Shown in pieces: positions 1 to 8,243 of a DNA stretch of 20,192 bases. Under the pieces are notes generated by a model. That model ran no database searches. It was not told the DNA's origin and was given only the letters and a program-made list of their open reading frames with translations. Every line of letters starts with the position of its first letter. Within the stretch, counting starts at the first letter, position 1. Source of the stretch: an uncultured Clostridiaceae bacterium (lineage in GTDB: Bacteria; Bacillota; Clostridia; TANB77; CAG-508); NCBI GenBank assembly GCA_958402495.1, contig CATXTS010000019.1:1-20192 (forward strand), in the 5' to 3' direction. A program made the translations under genes and the position numbers.

Positions 1-6
1 AGTCAT
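1..6 (-). CDS. Possible first codons of a divergent gene (cut by window edge)
   Basis: On the minus strand an ATG (complement of 4-6) is preceded by GGAG eight bases upstream, a good ribosome binding distance. Only two codons (Met-Thr) lie inside the window, so nothing can be said of the product. The AT-rich stretch 7-139 would hold its promoter; no convincing -35/-10 pair was found there. Confidence 0.3.
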
Positions 7-139
7 AATATCATCTCCATTTCTAGTTGCGCTATATAATGTAAAAATTATTTATATATAAATTATAAAGATAAATAATAAATAAATTAATACCAATAAA
101 ACTTATTAATATATATCTAAATGAGAATATTAAAAACTG

Positions 140-168
140 TTGACAGAAGCAATTAGCAGTGATATAAA
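140..168 (+). promoter_or_regulatory. Sigma-A promoter of the BspA-like gene
   Basis: TTGACA at 140-145 and TATAAA at 163-168 are separated by exactly 17 bp. It lies 67 bp ahead of the start codon at 235 and is the only strong promoter in the upstream stretch. Confidence 0.75.
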
Positions 169-187
169 TAGTGTAGAAAAATACAAG

Positions 188-208
188 AAAGTGTTATATA
201 AACACTTT
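188..208 (+). other. Hairpin in the 5' untranslated region
   Basis: AAAGTGTT and AACACTTT form an 8-bp stem around the loop ATATA, followed by a short T run to 210. It lies between the promoter and the ribosome binding site (AGGGGAG, 222-228). It could be a weak attenuator or an mRNA stabiliser; the U-tract is too short to call a terminator. Confidence 0.35.
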
Positions 209-234
209 TTAGATAAGATTAAGGGGAGATACAT

Positions 235-1236
235 ATGGTAAAAAAGATTTTTATTATTTTATTTGCAATTATACTAATTATAGGAATGTGTGGAAATGTA
301 CTAGCTACAGATACACAAACAGCAACGTCTACAATTAATGGAGTTATTGTAAATTGGAGTTATAAATTAAATAATTCTAATCAAATAGTGGAACTGAAAT
401 GTACAAATTCATCAGATTTAATAGGTAATATTACAATACCATCAACTTTGGATGGAAAAGCAGTAGTTTCACTAGGAAACGACTGTTTTAAATCAGCAAT
501 AGGGATAACTGGTGTTACTATTTCAAGTACAGTAATAGAAATAGGATATAGCGCATTTGAAAATTGTACAAAATTAAGTAAAGTTGATTTAGGAAATATA
601 ACAACATTATCATTTCAAATTTTTAAGGGTTGTACAAGTCTAACAGAACTTACAATACCTAAAACATTAAAAAATGGTTCAGTAAGTCCATGTTTAGATA
701 ATCCAAATATAACAAAGATAACATTAGAAGAAGGCTTAACAATAGTACCTAAAAATTTATGTGCTAATACTGGAATAACTGAGATAGTAATACCAAACAC
801 GGTAACAGAAATAGAATATAGTGCATTTGATAATTGTACTAATTTAAAGAAAATTACTATATTGGATAATGTTACCAAAATGGGATTTTACAATGTGAAT
901 GATTCAGATTCTATATTTAAGAGTCATGATGAAAATTTAACTATTTATTGCTATGAAAATTCATTGGCTGCAAATTATGCAATAAAGTACAAAATTAAGT
1001 ATGTATATTTAACAAAAGCAGATACAAGTGATGGTGAAAATAAAGAAGAAGATAAAAATAATAACACAGGTAATCCAAATGATACTTCTTTGAATTCAGT
1101 AGAAGACAAAACAGTAGCAACAGGAAAACTACCACAAACGGGTGTAAGCATGACAATAATAATTGTAACTCTTGCAACTATAATAGTAGCAATTCTATGT
1201 TATAAAAAATATTATAATTATAGAGATATAAAATAG
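235..1236 (+). CDS. BspA-like leucine-rich-repeat surface protein, LPxTG-anchored
   Basis: A 333-residue secreted protein. Residues 1-24 form a signal peptide (positive start, hydrophobic run, ending NVLA). Residues about 40-255 carry BspA/LRR_5-type repeats of the pattern 'sAFxnCtxLxxvxi...' (AFENCTKLSKVDL, FKGCTSLTELTIP, AFDNCTNLKKITI). A polar low-complexity stretch (about 264-296) then leads to LPQTG at 299-303, a hydrophobic segment and a short charged tail containing KK and R, the standard sortase sorting signal. It is therefore expected to be exported and covalently attached to the peptidoglycan. BspA-like LRR proteins in other bacteria are linked to adhesion; the role here is inference. 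No sortase is present in the window. The gene is a single unit with its own promoter and a terminator overlapping its stop codon. Start chosen from AGGGGAG six bases upstream. Confidence 0.85.
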   Translation: MVKKIFIILFAIILIIGMCGNVLATDTQTATSTINGVIVNWSYKLNNSNQIVELKCTNSSDLIGNITIPSTLDGKAVVSLGNDCFKSAIGITGVTISSTVIEIGYSAFENCTKLSKVDLGNITTLSFQIFKGCTSLTELTIPKTLKNGSVSPCLDNPNITKITLEEGLTIVPKNLCANTGITEIVIPNTVTEIEYSAFDNCTNLKKITILDNVTKMGFYNVNDSDSIFKSHDENLTIYCYENSLAANYAIKYKIKYVYLTKADTSDGENKEEDKNNNTGNPNDTSLNSVEDKTVATGKLPQTGVSMTIIIVTLATIIVAILCYKKYYNYRDIK

Positions 1237-1267
1237 AAGAAGGACATTTAGTCTTTCTTCTATTTTT
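1231..1267 (+). terminator. Rho-independent terminator of the BspA-like gene
   Basis: A 15-bp stem (1231-1245 with 1251-1265, one G-T pair) encloses the loop ATTTA and ends in a T run to 1267. The left arm includes the stop codon of the preceding gene. Confidence 0.85.
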
Positions 1268-1492
1268 AAGATTATTTATTTTTTTCAAGCCACTCATAAA
1301 CCTAAATTTCTATTCTAGCAATAGTATTATTGCTAGACCATATGAGAAGTAGGGTAGGATTAAAGCCAGAAGAATACCGGTAAAAAAGAATTATTATAAG
1401 GATAAAAAACAAATAAAAATGAAAACCGAAAAATAAAAGAATACAAGCCCAAAAAAATATCATAAAATTTCTGGAAAAAAACAAGAAATGGT
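1268..1492. other. Non-coding stretch with a 10-bp inverted repeat
   Basis: No gene is supported here. TCTAGCAATA (1314-1323) and TATTGCTAGA (1328-1337) form a perfect 10-bp inverted repeat with a 4-base loop and no T run after it, so it could be an operator or a processing hairpin. The remainder (about 1377-1492) is very rich in A and poor in T on the plus strand. The minus strand is open for about 100 codons but encodes only an F/L/I-rich composition artefact without a ribosome binding site. Confidence 0.5.
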
Positions 1493-1521
1493 TTGACAAA
1501 AGACAAAAGTTAATGGATAAT
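1493..1521 (+). promoter_or_regulatory. Sigma-A promoter of glgP
   Basis: TTGACA at 1493-1498 and GATAAT at 1516-1521 with a 17-bp spacer, giving a leader of about 50 bases before the glgP start. Confidence 0.7.
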
Positions 1522-1580
1522 AAAGAAGTAAAAAACAAGTGAAAAAGACGATGGAAAATTACAAAGGAGGAAAATAGAAC

Positions 1581-4145
1581 ATGTACGTATTTAATAAAAT
1601 TACGGTAAATCCACAATTACCTAAGAGAATAGAACGCTTAGGTGATATTTCTAACAATTTATGGTGGTCGTGGAATACGGAATTTTTAAGACTTTTTAAA
1701 GAAATAGATAGGGATTTATGGGAGAGTGTAGAAAAAAATCCTGTAAAATTTTTAAGATTAGTATCACAAGAAAAATTAGAGGAAGCTACGAAAAATACTA
1801 ATTTTCTACGCGATTATGATAAAATAGTAGAGAATTTTGATGGTTATATACAAGCCAAAAACACTTGGTTTTCTAGAAATTATCCAGATAATCGAAATGA
1901 TTTAGTTGCTTATTTTTCAGCAGAGTATGGTTTAGACCAAGTGCTATCCATTTATTCAGGAGGTCTTGGTATTTTATCAGGTGACCATTTAAAATCAGCT
2001 AGTGATTTAGGACTTCCTTTAGTAGCAGTGGGATTGTTATATAAAAACGGTTATTTTCATCAAAAAATTAATGGGGTAGGACAACAAGAAACAGAATATA
2101 AAAACATTGATGTGAGTACTTTACCAATTCAAGAAGTAAAGGATTCTGATGGAAAAGATTTATTAATCTATGTAAAATTTCCAAAGAAAAAACTATATCT
2201 AAAAGTATGGAAAATTAATGTAGGTAGAGTCACTTTATATTTAATGGATTCCGATATAGAAGAAAATATAGAAGAATATAGAAATATTACCACTACGCTA
2301 TATGGTGGAGACCAAGAAATGCGTATCAGCCAAGAAATTGTTTTAGGAATGGCAGGAGTTAGCCTATTAAAAGCTTTAGGATTAAATCCAACCGTATACC
2401 ATATGAATGAAGGACATTCTTCTTTCTTAATTTTGGAATTAATTAAAAATTGTATGAAAGAAAAACAAGTGTCTTTTGAAATGGCAAGAGATATCGTATC
2501 TTCTAGAACTGTATTTACTACCCACACACCAGTACCAGCTGGAAACGATATTTTCCCGATTCATTTAGTAGAAAAGTACTTTAAAGATTATTGGGATAGA
2601 TTAGGTATTTCTAGAGAAGAATTCTTACAAATGGGAATGAAACCAAATGCAGAACTAAATTCTGGCTTTAACATGGGAATTTTAGCTTTAAAAGTAGCAG
2701 GTAAGAAAAATGGTGTTAGTAAATTACATGGAGCTGTGTCCAGAGAACTATTTGGTGATATATGGCCACATATTGCACCAAATGAATCACCAATTAGTTA
2801 TATAACAAATGGTATTCATACTTGCTCCTGGTTAGCACAAGACTTGAAGGCATTGTATAATGAATATTTAACGCCCTATTGGCAAGATAGCATCTATAAA
2901 GATGAGACTTGGGAGAAAATTAGAGAGATTCCAGATGAGAAACTATGGGAAGTACATAGAATTAGAAAACAAAAATTATTAGAATTTGTGAAAGAAAATG
3001 TAACCAATCGATTAAGAAGAAGCAATTATCCTTATGAAGAGATAGAAGAAATTACTTCTAAATTAAATCCAGATGCGCTAACCATTGGATTTGCTAGAAG
3101 GTTTGCTACTTATAAAAGAGGTACTTTGCTATTTAGAGATTTAGAAAGAATTACCCAAATTGTAAATCATACAGATAAGCCTGTGCAAATTATTATTGCT
3201 GGAAAAGCACATCCAGCAGATAGAGAAGGCCAAGACTTAATTAAGTATATTCATGAGATTTCTATGAAACCACAATTTAAAGGAAAAATCTTCTTATTAG
3301 AGAATTACAACATTGCTATGTCCAGATATTTAATTAGTGGTGTGGATGTGTGGTTAAATACACCAAGACGACCAATGGAAGCATCCGGTACTAGTGGACA
3401 GAAAGCATCAGTCAATGGTGTTGTTAACTTTAGTATCTTAGATGGTTGGTGGGCAGAAGGTTACAACCAAAAAAATGGTTGGGCAATTGGCACCAATGCA
3501 GAATACGATAATTATGAAATACAAGATAATAACGATAGTCAAAGCATCTATGCTACTTTAGAAAATAAAATCATTCCAGCCTATTATGCAAAAGATGAGA
3601 AAGGCGTTTCTAAAGAATGGATGCAAATTATGAAAGAATCGATTATTTCTACAGGTGGAAAGTATAGTACTTCTAGAATGTTAGTAGATTATATTACCAA
3701 ATTATATATGCCACTTGCTAATTTATATAAAACCTATTATTGTAATTTAGAAGAAGTAACCCAATATGAAAGTTGGAAACAAGAACTTTATAGAAATTGG
3801 GAAGATATGGTTATTACAGAAGAGCATAATTTAGATAATATTACCATAGATGCAGGTAATAAAATTACTGTAAATTGTAGTATCCAATTACCAAATTTAA
3901 CACCAGACTCCATAGAAGCACAAGTATACTATGGTAAGATTAAAGAAAATGGTGTAGTGGAGAAAATTGGTGTTATTCCAATGAAACTTTTAGGACAGGA
4001 TGAAGATTCCAAAAACTATCAATATGAAGCAAAAATAGAATTAACCACTGGTGGAGATTATGGTTATACATTTAGAGTGATTCCAAAACATAGAATGCTA
4101 TTAGATTCTGAAAACTTAGATTTAGTAAAATGGATAACCAAATAA
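1581..4145 (+). CDS. glgP: Alpha-glucan (glycogen) phosphorylase
   Basis: An 854-residue phosphorylase releasing glucose-1-phosphate from glycogen or maltodextrin with inorganic phosphate; cytoplasmic and PLP-dependent. The N-terminal ~110 residues match the DUF3417 extension (LGDISNNLWWSWN) of the long bacterial/archaeal alpha-glucan phosphorylase family. The catalytic core follows with AEYGLDQVLSIYSGGLGILSGDH, MNEGHSSFL and TTHTPVPAGND. The PLP motif EASGTSGQKASVNG places the cofactor lysine at K608. A C-terminal extension of about 90 residues (about 765-854) is beta-rich and typical of this branch. Length fits full-length members of the long family (about 840-860). Start supported by AAAGGAGG at 1563-1570. 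It is a single-gene unit with its own promoter and terminator. No other glycogen genes lie nearby, so the physiological substrate (glycogen or imported maltodextrins) cannot be told from context. Confidence 0.95.
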   Translation: MYVFNKITVNPQLPKRIERLGDISNNLWWSWNTEFLRLFKEIDRDLWESVEKNPVKFLRLVSQEKLEEATKNTNFLRDYDKIVENFDGYIQAKNTWFSRNYPDNRNDLVAYFSAEYGLDQVLSIYSGGLGILSGDHLKSASDLGLPLVAVGLLYKNGYFHQKINGVGQQETEYKNIDVSTLPIQEVKDSDGKDLLIYVKFPKKKLYLKVWKINVGRVTLYLMDSDIEENIEEYRNITTTLYGGDQEMRISQEIVLGMAGVSLLKALGLNPTVYHMNEGHSSFLILELIKNCMKEKQVSFEMARDIVSSRTVFTTHTPVPAGNDIFPIHLVEKYFKDYWDRLGISREEFLQMGMKPNAELNSGFNMGILALKVAGKKNGVSKLHGAVSRELFGDIWPHIAPNESPISYITNGIHTCSWLAQDLKALYNEYLTPYWQDSIYKDETWEKIREIPDEKLWEVHRIRKQKLLEFVKENVTNRLRRSNYPYEEIEEITSKLNPDALTIGFARRFATYKRGTLLFRDLERITQIVNHTDKPVQIIIAGKAHPADREGQDLIKYIHEISMKPQFKGKIFLLENYNIAMSRYLISGVDVWLNTPRRPMEASGTSGQKASVNGVVNFSILDGWWAEGYNQKNGWAIGTNAEYDNYEIQDNNDSQSIYATLENKIIPAYYAKDEKGVSKEWMQIMKESIISTGGKYSTSRMLVDYITKLYMPLANLYKTYYCNLEEVTQYESWKQELYRNWEDMVITEEHNLDNITIDAGNKITVNCSIQLPNLTPDSIEAQVYYGKIKENGVVEKIGVIPMKLLGQDEDSKNYQYEAKIELTTGGDYGYTFRVIPKHRMLLDSENLDLVKWITK

Positions 4146-4149
4146 TATA

Positions 4150-4184
4150 AAACAAAAGCTTCCTTTTTAGGGAAGCTTTTGTTT
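4150..4184. terminator. Bidirectional terminator between glgP and the minus-strand gene
   Basis: A perfect 14-bp stem (4150-4163 with 4171-4184) around a 7-base loop. The right arm ends in TTTTGTTT for the plus strand, and the minus-strand copy ends in TTTTGTTTTA, so it can terminate both converging transcripts. Confidence 0.85.
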
Positions 4185-4197
4185 GAAGAGATAGAAA

Positions 4198-4536
4198 TTA
4201 CAAAGATATCCACTGCTCCTTCCAAAAGATACATTGCTGTATGTTGGAAAGAAGCTCTTCCTCAAAAATAGGATATAACCTATAGGTAAAAGCATTTAAA
4301 TGCAATGGGTAACAAAATACTTGGTTATCTTTTTCCTGTGCTTCTACGTAAAAAGAAACTTGATTTGGAAGAAAGCTTGTGGAAATATAACAAGCACCCC
4401 GTAAATATAAATATTCTAGCGTATCTATCTCTTTGGTAAACTCACACTGTGCATGGTACAATGTACCATCGTACTGTAGGAAAATGATGAAATATTTAGT
4501 TAAAATTTCTGTTTCTGACAAAACGCGAGATTTCAT
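4198..4536 (-). CDS. Unknown small protein, 112 residues
   Basis: I do not recognise this protein. It is a probably soluble 112-residue polypeptide rich in aromatic residues and Leu/Ile (for example YFIIFLQYDGTLYHAQCEF and FCYPLHLNAFTYRLYPIFEEE), with four cysteines and no obvious signal peptide. The frame extends upstream to a TTG at 4614, which would add a hydrophobic N-terminus. I chose ATG 4536 because AAAGGAA lies seven bases upstream, and because the TTG falls inside the -35 box of a good promoter (4586-4614). It converges with glgP and shares its terminator, and is divergent from pyk. Function unknown; confidence that it is a real gene is moderate to good. Confidence 0.6.
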   Translation of the reverse strand: MKSRVLSETEILTKYFIIFLQYDGTLYHAQCEFTKEIDTLEYLYLRGACYISTSFLPNQVSFYVEAQEKDNQVFCYPLHLNAFTYRLYPIFEEELLSNIQQCIFWKEQWISL

Positions 4537-4585
4537 AATATTTCCTTTCTGTTTTTTAAACAATAAGTTTACAATAACGTAAAGT

Positions 4586-4614
4586 AATATAACATAAATA
4601 ACTAGAAAATACAA
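4586..4614 (-). promoter_or_regulatory. Promoter of the minus-strand small gene
   Basis: Read on the minus strand: TTGTAT (4614-4609) and TATATT (4591-4586), 17-bp spacer. It decides the start of the downstream gene at 4536 rather than 4614. Confidence 0.55.
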
Positions 4615-4657
4615 GGTAGAATCAAAGAAATAAAGTGAAAAGGAAGCCCAAAAACTA

Positions 4658-4686
4658 TTGAAAGATAAATTCTTTCATGATATAAT
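4658..4686 (+). promoter_or_regulatory. Sigma-A promoter of pyk
   Basis: TTGAAA at 4658-4663 and a perfect TATAAT at 4681-4686 with a 17-bp spacer, about 67 bp ahead of the pyk start. Confidence 0.75.
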
Positions 4687-4752
4687 GAACTATGTTTTAA
4701 AAGAAAGAATAAAATAAGATAGCTAAAGAAGCTGAATATAGGGGGAAATAAT

Positions 4753-6186
4753 ATGAGAAAAACAAAAATAGTTTGTACAATAGGACCAGCTACAGGAGAT
4801 GTAGAAACATTAAAGAAATTAATTTTAGCAGGTATGAATGTAGCTAGAATTAATTTTTCACATGGTGGATATGAAGACCAACAAAAGCCTTTTGTAGAAG
4901 CTGTTAAACAAGCAAGAGAAGAATTAAATATGCCAGTAGCTTTATTATTAGATATGCAAGGACCAGAGATTAGAACAGGAAAATTACAAAATTCACCAGT
5001 TGTATTACAAGCAGAAGAAACATTTACTTTAGTAAATGAAGACATCATGGGAGACCATACCAAAACAAGTGTTAGTTATAAAGAATTATATAAAGATTTA
5101 AAACCAGGAGAAGTGGTTTTAATAGATGACGGAAAAATTGAATTAGAAGTTGTTAAAATTGAGGGAAAAGATATTGTTTGCAGAGTAACCAATGGAGGAG
5201 AATTAGGTAGTAAGAAAAGTATTAACTTACCAGGAACCCATGTGAATTTACCAGCACTAAAAGAAAAAGATATTCAAGACTTAAAAGATGGATGTCTTCA
5301 TAACTTTGATTATGTAGCTGCTTCTTTTGTTAGAAGTGCAGAAGATATTCGCCAAATCAAAAAAGTGTTAGAAGAAAATGGTGGCAAGGATATTAAGATT
5401 ATCTCTAAAATAGAAAATCAAGAAGGAATTGATAACTTTAAAGAGATTTTAGAAATTAGTGATGGTATTATGGTTGCCCGTGGAGACATGGGTGTAGAGA
5501 TACCATTAGAAGAAGTACCAATTGTACAAAAAAGATTTATCCAAGAATGTAATCGTGCAGGAAAAATGGTAATTACAGCGACCCAAATGTTAGACTCTAT
5601 GACTACTAATCCAAAACCTACAAGAGCAGAAGTTAGTGACGTAGCTAACGCTATTTTTGATGTAACAGGTGCTATCATGTTATCAGGAGAAAGTGCTATG
5701 GGAAAATACCCTGTACAATGTGTAGAGGTGATGAGCCGTATTGCTAATGCTGTAGAAAAAGAGATTAGTTATTGGAAGAGATTTTCTAGAAGAGAACATG
5801 ATTTATCAGACTTAAACTATGAATTTAATTTAAACCATAGTGTAACAGGAACTGCTATGGAAATGAATGCAAAAGCAATTTTTGCTTATACAGAAACAGG
5901 AGATACTCCAAGAATGATTTCTAGTTTCTTACCAGGTTGCCCAATTTATGCATTGACAACTAACGAAAAAACATATAGACAATTAGCTTTAGTATGGAAC
6001 ACCATGCCAATTTTAGTAAAAGGAAAGAAAACGCCAAATGATGTCATAGCAGAAGGAATAGAAGAAGCAAAAAGACGTGGATATGTAGAACAAGGAGATA
6101 TTATTGTTCTAGCAGGTGGTGCTTCTATTTTATCTCATCATGAAGATGCTATGAACCGTACTATTGGAGGGGTTATTAAAATTTAA
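4753..6186 (+). CDS. pyk: Pyruvate kinase
   Basis: A 477-residue pyruvate kinase: phosphoenolpyruvate + ADP to pyruvate + ATP, the last step of glycolysis. Visible family landmarks, in order: KTKIVCTIGPATG at the N-terminus, GMNVARINFSHG, LLDMQGPEIRTG, the active-site signature IISKIENQEG with the catalytic lysine at K219, GIMVARGDMGVEIP, and ITATQMLDSM..NPKPTRAEVSDVANA followed by LSGESAMGKYP. The C-terminal allosteric domain is complete. The extra PEP-utiliser-like domain found at the C-terminus of Bacillus enzymes is absent, as is usual for the ~475-residue form. Start supported by GGGGGAA eight bases upstream. Single-gene unit with a strong promoter and terminator. With glgP upstream it places sugar breakdown genes side by side, although each is transcribed separately. 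Confidence 0.97.
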   Translation: MRKTKIVCTIGPATGDVETLKKLILAGMNVARINFSHGGYEDQQKPFVEAVKQAREELNMPVALLLDMQGPEIRTGKLQNSPVVLQAEETFTLVNEDIMGDHTKTSVSYKELYKDLKPGEVVLIDDGKIELEVVKIEGKDIVCRVTNGGELGSKKSINLPGTHVNLPALKEKDIQDLKDGCLHNFDYVAASFVRSAEDIRQIKKVLEENGGKDIKIISKIENQEGIDNFKEILEISDGIMVARGDMGVEIPLEEVPIVQKRFIQECNRAGKMVITATQMLDSMTTNPKPTRAEVSDVANAIFDVTGAIMLSGESAMGKYPVQCVEVMSRIANAVEKEISYWKRFSRREHDLSDLNYEFNLNHSVTGTAMEMNAKAIFAYTETGDTPRMISSFLPGCPIYALTTNEKTYRQLALVWNTMPILVKGKKTPNDVIAEGIEEAKRRGYVEQGDIIVLAGGASILSHHEDAMNRTIGGVIKI

Positions 6187-6208
6187 GGAAAAAATATATG
6201 AAATATAC

Positions 6209-6244
6209 AAAATACCAAGAAGAGAAAATCTTCTTGGTATTTTT
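6209..6244. terminator. Bidirectional terminator between pyk and the minus-strand gene
   Basis: A 15-bp perfect stem (6209-6223 with 6229-6243) around GAAAA, ending in a T run. The minus-strand copy also ends in a T-rich stretch, so it can serve the converging gene that ends at 6252. Confidence 0.85.
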
Positions 6245-6251
6245 GACTTGT

Positions 6252-6707
6252 TTATAAATCTTTTTGAACTAAAATTTCTGCAATTCTTTTAGGAATCGTT
6301 GTTATAAAAGTGGTGGAAGGGCTTTCTAAATCTATAAATTGGACATATTGTATAGTTTCTGCTGATAAGTTTTTAAAACCAAAGGAAAAAGAATCGATAA
6401 CGAATTCATAGAAAATATCGTATTCATCAAAATGCATAGCTATACCATCTTTGGTATAATTGTGAAAAGTCCAATTACTTAACAAATGTATGATTTCTTG
6501 TTTCTCTTCCTCAGATAGAGATAAATAAATAGTCCTTTTTTCTGTACTATTAGGAATAAACGTATAATGTTTTCCATAGATAGGCATAGAAATAGAAAAG
6601 GATTTATAATATAGTGAATCTTTATTATGTATATATATAAAGAAAATGAAAGATATAATCATGAAAAAGATAATTAAAATAATAAAAATGCGTTTTTTAA
6701 GAGACAT
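6252..6707 (-). CDS. Unknown membrane-anchored protein, 151 residues
   Basis: I do not recognise this protein. A short basic start (MSLKKR) is followed by a strongly hydrophobic segment at about residues 7-26, then about 120 mostly polar residues, with FIPNSTEKRTIYLSLSEEEKQEIIHLLSNWTF as the most regular part. The likely topology is a single N-terminal membrane anchor with an extracellular domain, or an uncleaved signal. Start supported by AAGGTGGGG about seven bases upstream. A good promoter (6731-6759) lies just ahead, so it is probably transcribed alone. It shares the terminator of pyk. The 'LSxEEKQEIIxLL' segment resembles small secreted proteins of Clostridia in composition, but no function can be assigned. 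Confidence 0.65.
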   Translation of the reverse strand: MSLKKRIFIILIIFFMIISFIFFIYIHNKDSLYYKSFSISMPIYGKHYTFIPNSTEKRTIYLSLSEEEKQEIIHLLSNWTFHNYTKDGIAMHFDEYDIFYEFVIDSFSFGFKNLSAETIQYVQFIDLESPSTTFITTIPKRIAEILVQKDL

Positions 6708-6730
6708 GATTTACCCCACCTTTCACCAAC

Positions 6731-6759
6731 ATTATAATGCTTTTTCAAATATATGTAAA
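6731..6759 (-). promoter_or_regulatory. Promoter of the membrane-anchored unknown
   Basis: Read on the minus strand: TTTACA (6759-6754) and a perfect TATAAT (6736-6731), 17-bp spacer. It overlaps the end of the neighbouring frame at 6732. Confidence 0.6.
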
Positions 6760-7130
6760 TCTTTACTATTATCTTTTGATAGATATTCAGTAAAAATTCT
6801 TACATATTTTTTATTATTGTCTATATCAAGAAAATATTTATGATATTGTTTCAGTATATTTTTTCTTTCTAAATCAGAATTATTCAGTATATTGAGTTGA
6901 GTAATGGCTTCTTTTCTTATTTCATTTAGTTCTATATCATTTAATTCGAGAAGCATGGAATAAGTATATGCTTTCAATTTAGACATATTATCAACGATTT
7001 CATAAATTTTACCATTTCTTATAGAAATAACATACCCAAAATTGGTATAAAAATTATCTATTTTATACATAAAATCAATGGAATATTGTTCTTCTGAATT
7101 ACTTAGTCTGAAAGTTTTCAGATATATAAA
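6732..7130 (-). pseudogene. Unknown frame, probably 5'-truncated gene remnant
   Basis: An open frame of 132 codons runs from just after a TGA (7133-7131) to the stop at 6734-6732. The first ATG (7070) has no ribosome binding site, yet the coding-like sequence continues upstream of it (YLKTFRLSNSEEQYSIDF, then MYKIDN) without any ATG, GTG or TTG. This suggests the C-terminal part of a longer protein that has lost its start, or a start at an unusual codon (CTG at 7121). The part from 7070 would give 112 residues: a charged helical region (ELNDIELNEIRKEAITQLN) followed by DIDNNKKYVRIFTEYLSKD. I do not recognise the family. It is less likely an intact gene than its neighbours. Confidence 0.4.
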
Positions 7131-7309
7131 TCACTTTACAATGTTTTAAATAATTAGAATAAATATAAACGTAGAATAGTTTTTTTATGTCTTAAAAACT
7201 AAAAAGAAGCTATCTTACAAAACTCTTACAACTTACTTGCAAAATGCAAAGGACAGGAAAGAACTTTTACCCTATACTAAGATAAAATATGGGCAAAGGG
7301 GATTTACGA

Positions 7310-8080
7310 ATGAAGACAAGTAAAAGAAAACAAGAATTACAAAAACAAAGAATCATTATTTTAGGGATTGCATTTTGTGTAGTGGTTATACTAATAGGTG
7401 TCATTTGTTTACTAACCAGGAAACCAAATGAAGAAAAAATAACGCAGGTACAAACAGGAAAGGAAAAAGAAAACCAAGGAATCAATGAAAATAGTATGCA
7501 AACTAGTAGTAACTATGTGGCAGAGCAAGATTGGAAGTTAATGCTAGCCAATCGCGAAAATACCATACCGGAAGATTACCAAATACCGCTTGCTAAAATA
7601 GAAGGACAGTTGTATTTTGATGAAAGAGCGTTACCATATTTAAATAAATTAAGAAATGCTGCTATAGAAGCAGGGTATAGCAATCTATGGATACAATCTT
7701 CTTATAGAAGTATAGAATTACAAAAGAAATTATTTTCTGATAAAGTAGATAGCTATATAAAAAAAGGAAAAGGAAAACAAGAAGCAGAAAAATTGGCTAT
7801 GCAAGTAGTCAATAAACCAGGACAAAGTGACCATAATTTAGGACTAGCTGTAGATTTTAACTATGTGAATGAAGATTTTAAAAATTTAAAAGTTTATCAG
7901 TGGCTATGTGACCATGCACATGAATATGGTTTTATATTACGTTATCCAGAAGATAAAGAATCCATTACAGGAGTTAGCTATGAACCTTGGCATTGGCGTT
8001 ATGTAGGAAAAGAACATGCGAAGAAAATAAAAGAAAAGCAACTATGCTTAGAAGAATATGTAAAAGAGAGAAATACATAG
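7310..8080 (+). CDS. Membrane-anchored D-alanyl-D-alanine carboxypeptidase, VanY type (peptidase M15B)
   Basis: A 256-residue zinc D,D-carboxypeptidase, expected to trim the terminal D-Ala from peptidoglycan stem peptides outside the membrane. After a basic start (MKTSKRKQELQKQR) a transmembrane segment at about residues 15-36 anchors it. A polar linker follows, then the VanY domain (about 90-245) with SSYRS, SDHNLGLAVDF (zinc ligands H175 and D182) and EPWHWRYVG (catalytic E225, zinc ligand H228). All catalytic residues are present. An ATG seven codons upstream (7289) is in frame but lacks a binding site, whereas AAAGGGG at 7295-7301 serves ATG 7310. Genes of this family are common housekeeping cell-wall enzymes; there is no vancomycin-resistance cluster around it, so resistance should not be inferred. 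It may be transcribed from a weak promoter (AGGACA, 17 bp, TATACT, 7250-7278). Confidence 0.88.
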   Translation: MKTSKRKQELQKQRIIILGIAFCVVVILIGVICLLTRKPNEEKITQVQTGKEKENQGINENSMQTSSNYVAEQDWKLMLANRENTIPEDYQIPLAKIEGQLYFDERALPYLNKLRNAAIEAGYSNLWIQSSYRSIELQKKLFSDKVDSYIKKGKGKQEAEKLAMQVVNKPGQSDHNLGLAVDFNYVNEDFKNLKVYQWLCDHAHEYGFILRYPEDKESITGVSYEPWHWRYVGKEHAKKIKEKQLCLEEYVKERNT

Positions 8081-8091
8081 TAGAGTAATCC

Positions 8092-8121
8092 AAAAGAATC
8101 GTCTAATAAACGATTCTTTTT
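8092..8121 (+). terminator. Terminator after the VanY-type gene
   Basis: An 11-bp stem (8092-8102 with 8110-8120) around CTAATAA, ending in TTTTT. Confidence 0.8.
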
Positions 8122-8181
8122 CTCATGTATGTGTTAGAACTTATTAAAGGAAGGAAATCTATACTTTTTCCGATAAACCCC

Positions 8182-8210
8182 TTTAAAAAAATGGGAAAAT
8201 AGTATAAAAT
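8182..8210 (+). promoter_or_regulatory. Candidate promoter of the recJ operon
   Basis: TTTAAA (8182-8187), 17-bp spacer, TAAAAT (8205-8210). The match is only fair, but it is the best placed site between the upstream terminator and recJ. Confidence 0.35.
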
Positions 8211-8243
8211 AGAACAAATTGTTTATTAAAGGAAAGGAACTAT

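Noticed and set aside
1302..1616. A 104-codon minus-strand frame rich in Phe, Leu and Ile
   Set aside because: It is the complement of an A-rich non-coding stretch, has no ribosome binding site and overlaps the glgP promoter and start; the composition explains the open frame.
7310..8080. Vancomycin resistance determinant
   Set aside because: No vanR/S/H/A/X-like genes lie nearby; single VanY-type carboxypeptidases are ordinary cell-wall enzymes in Bacillota.
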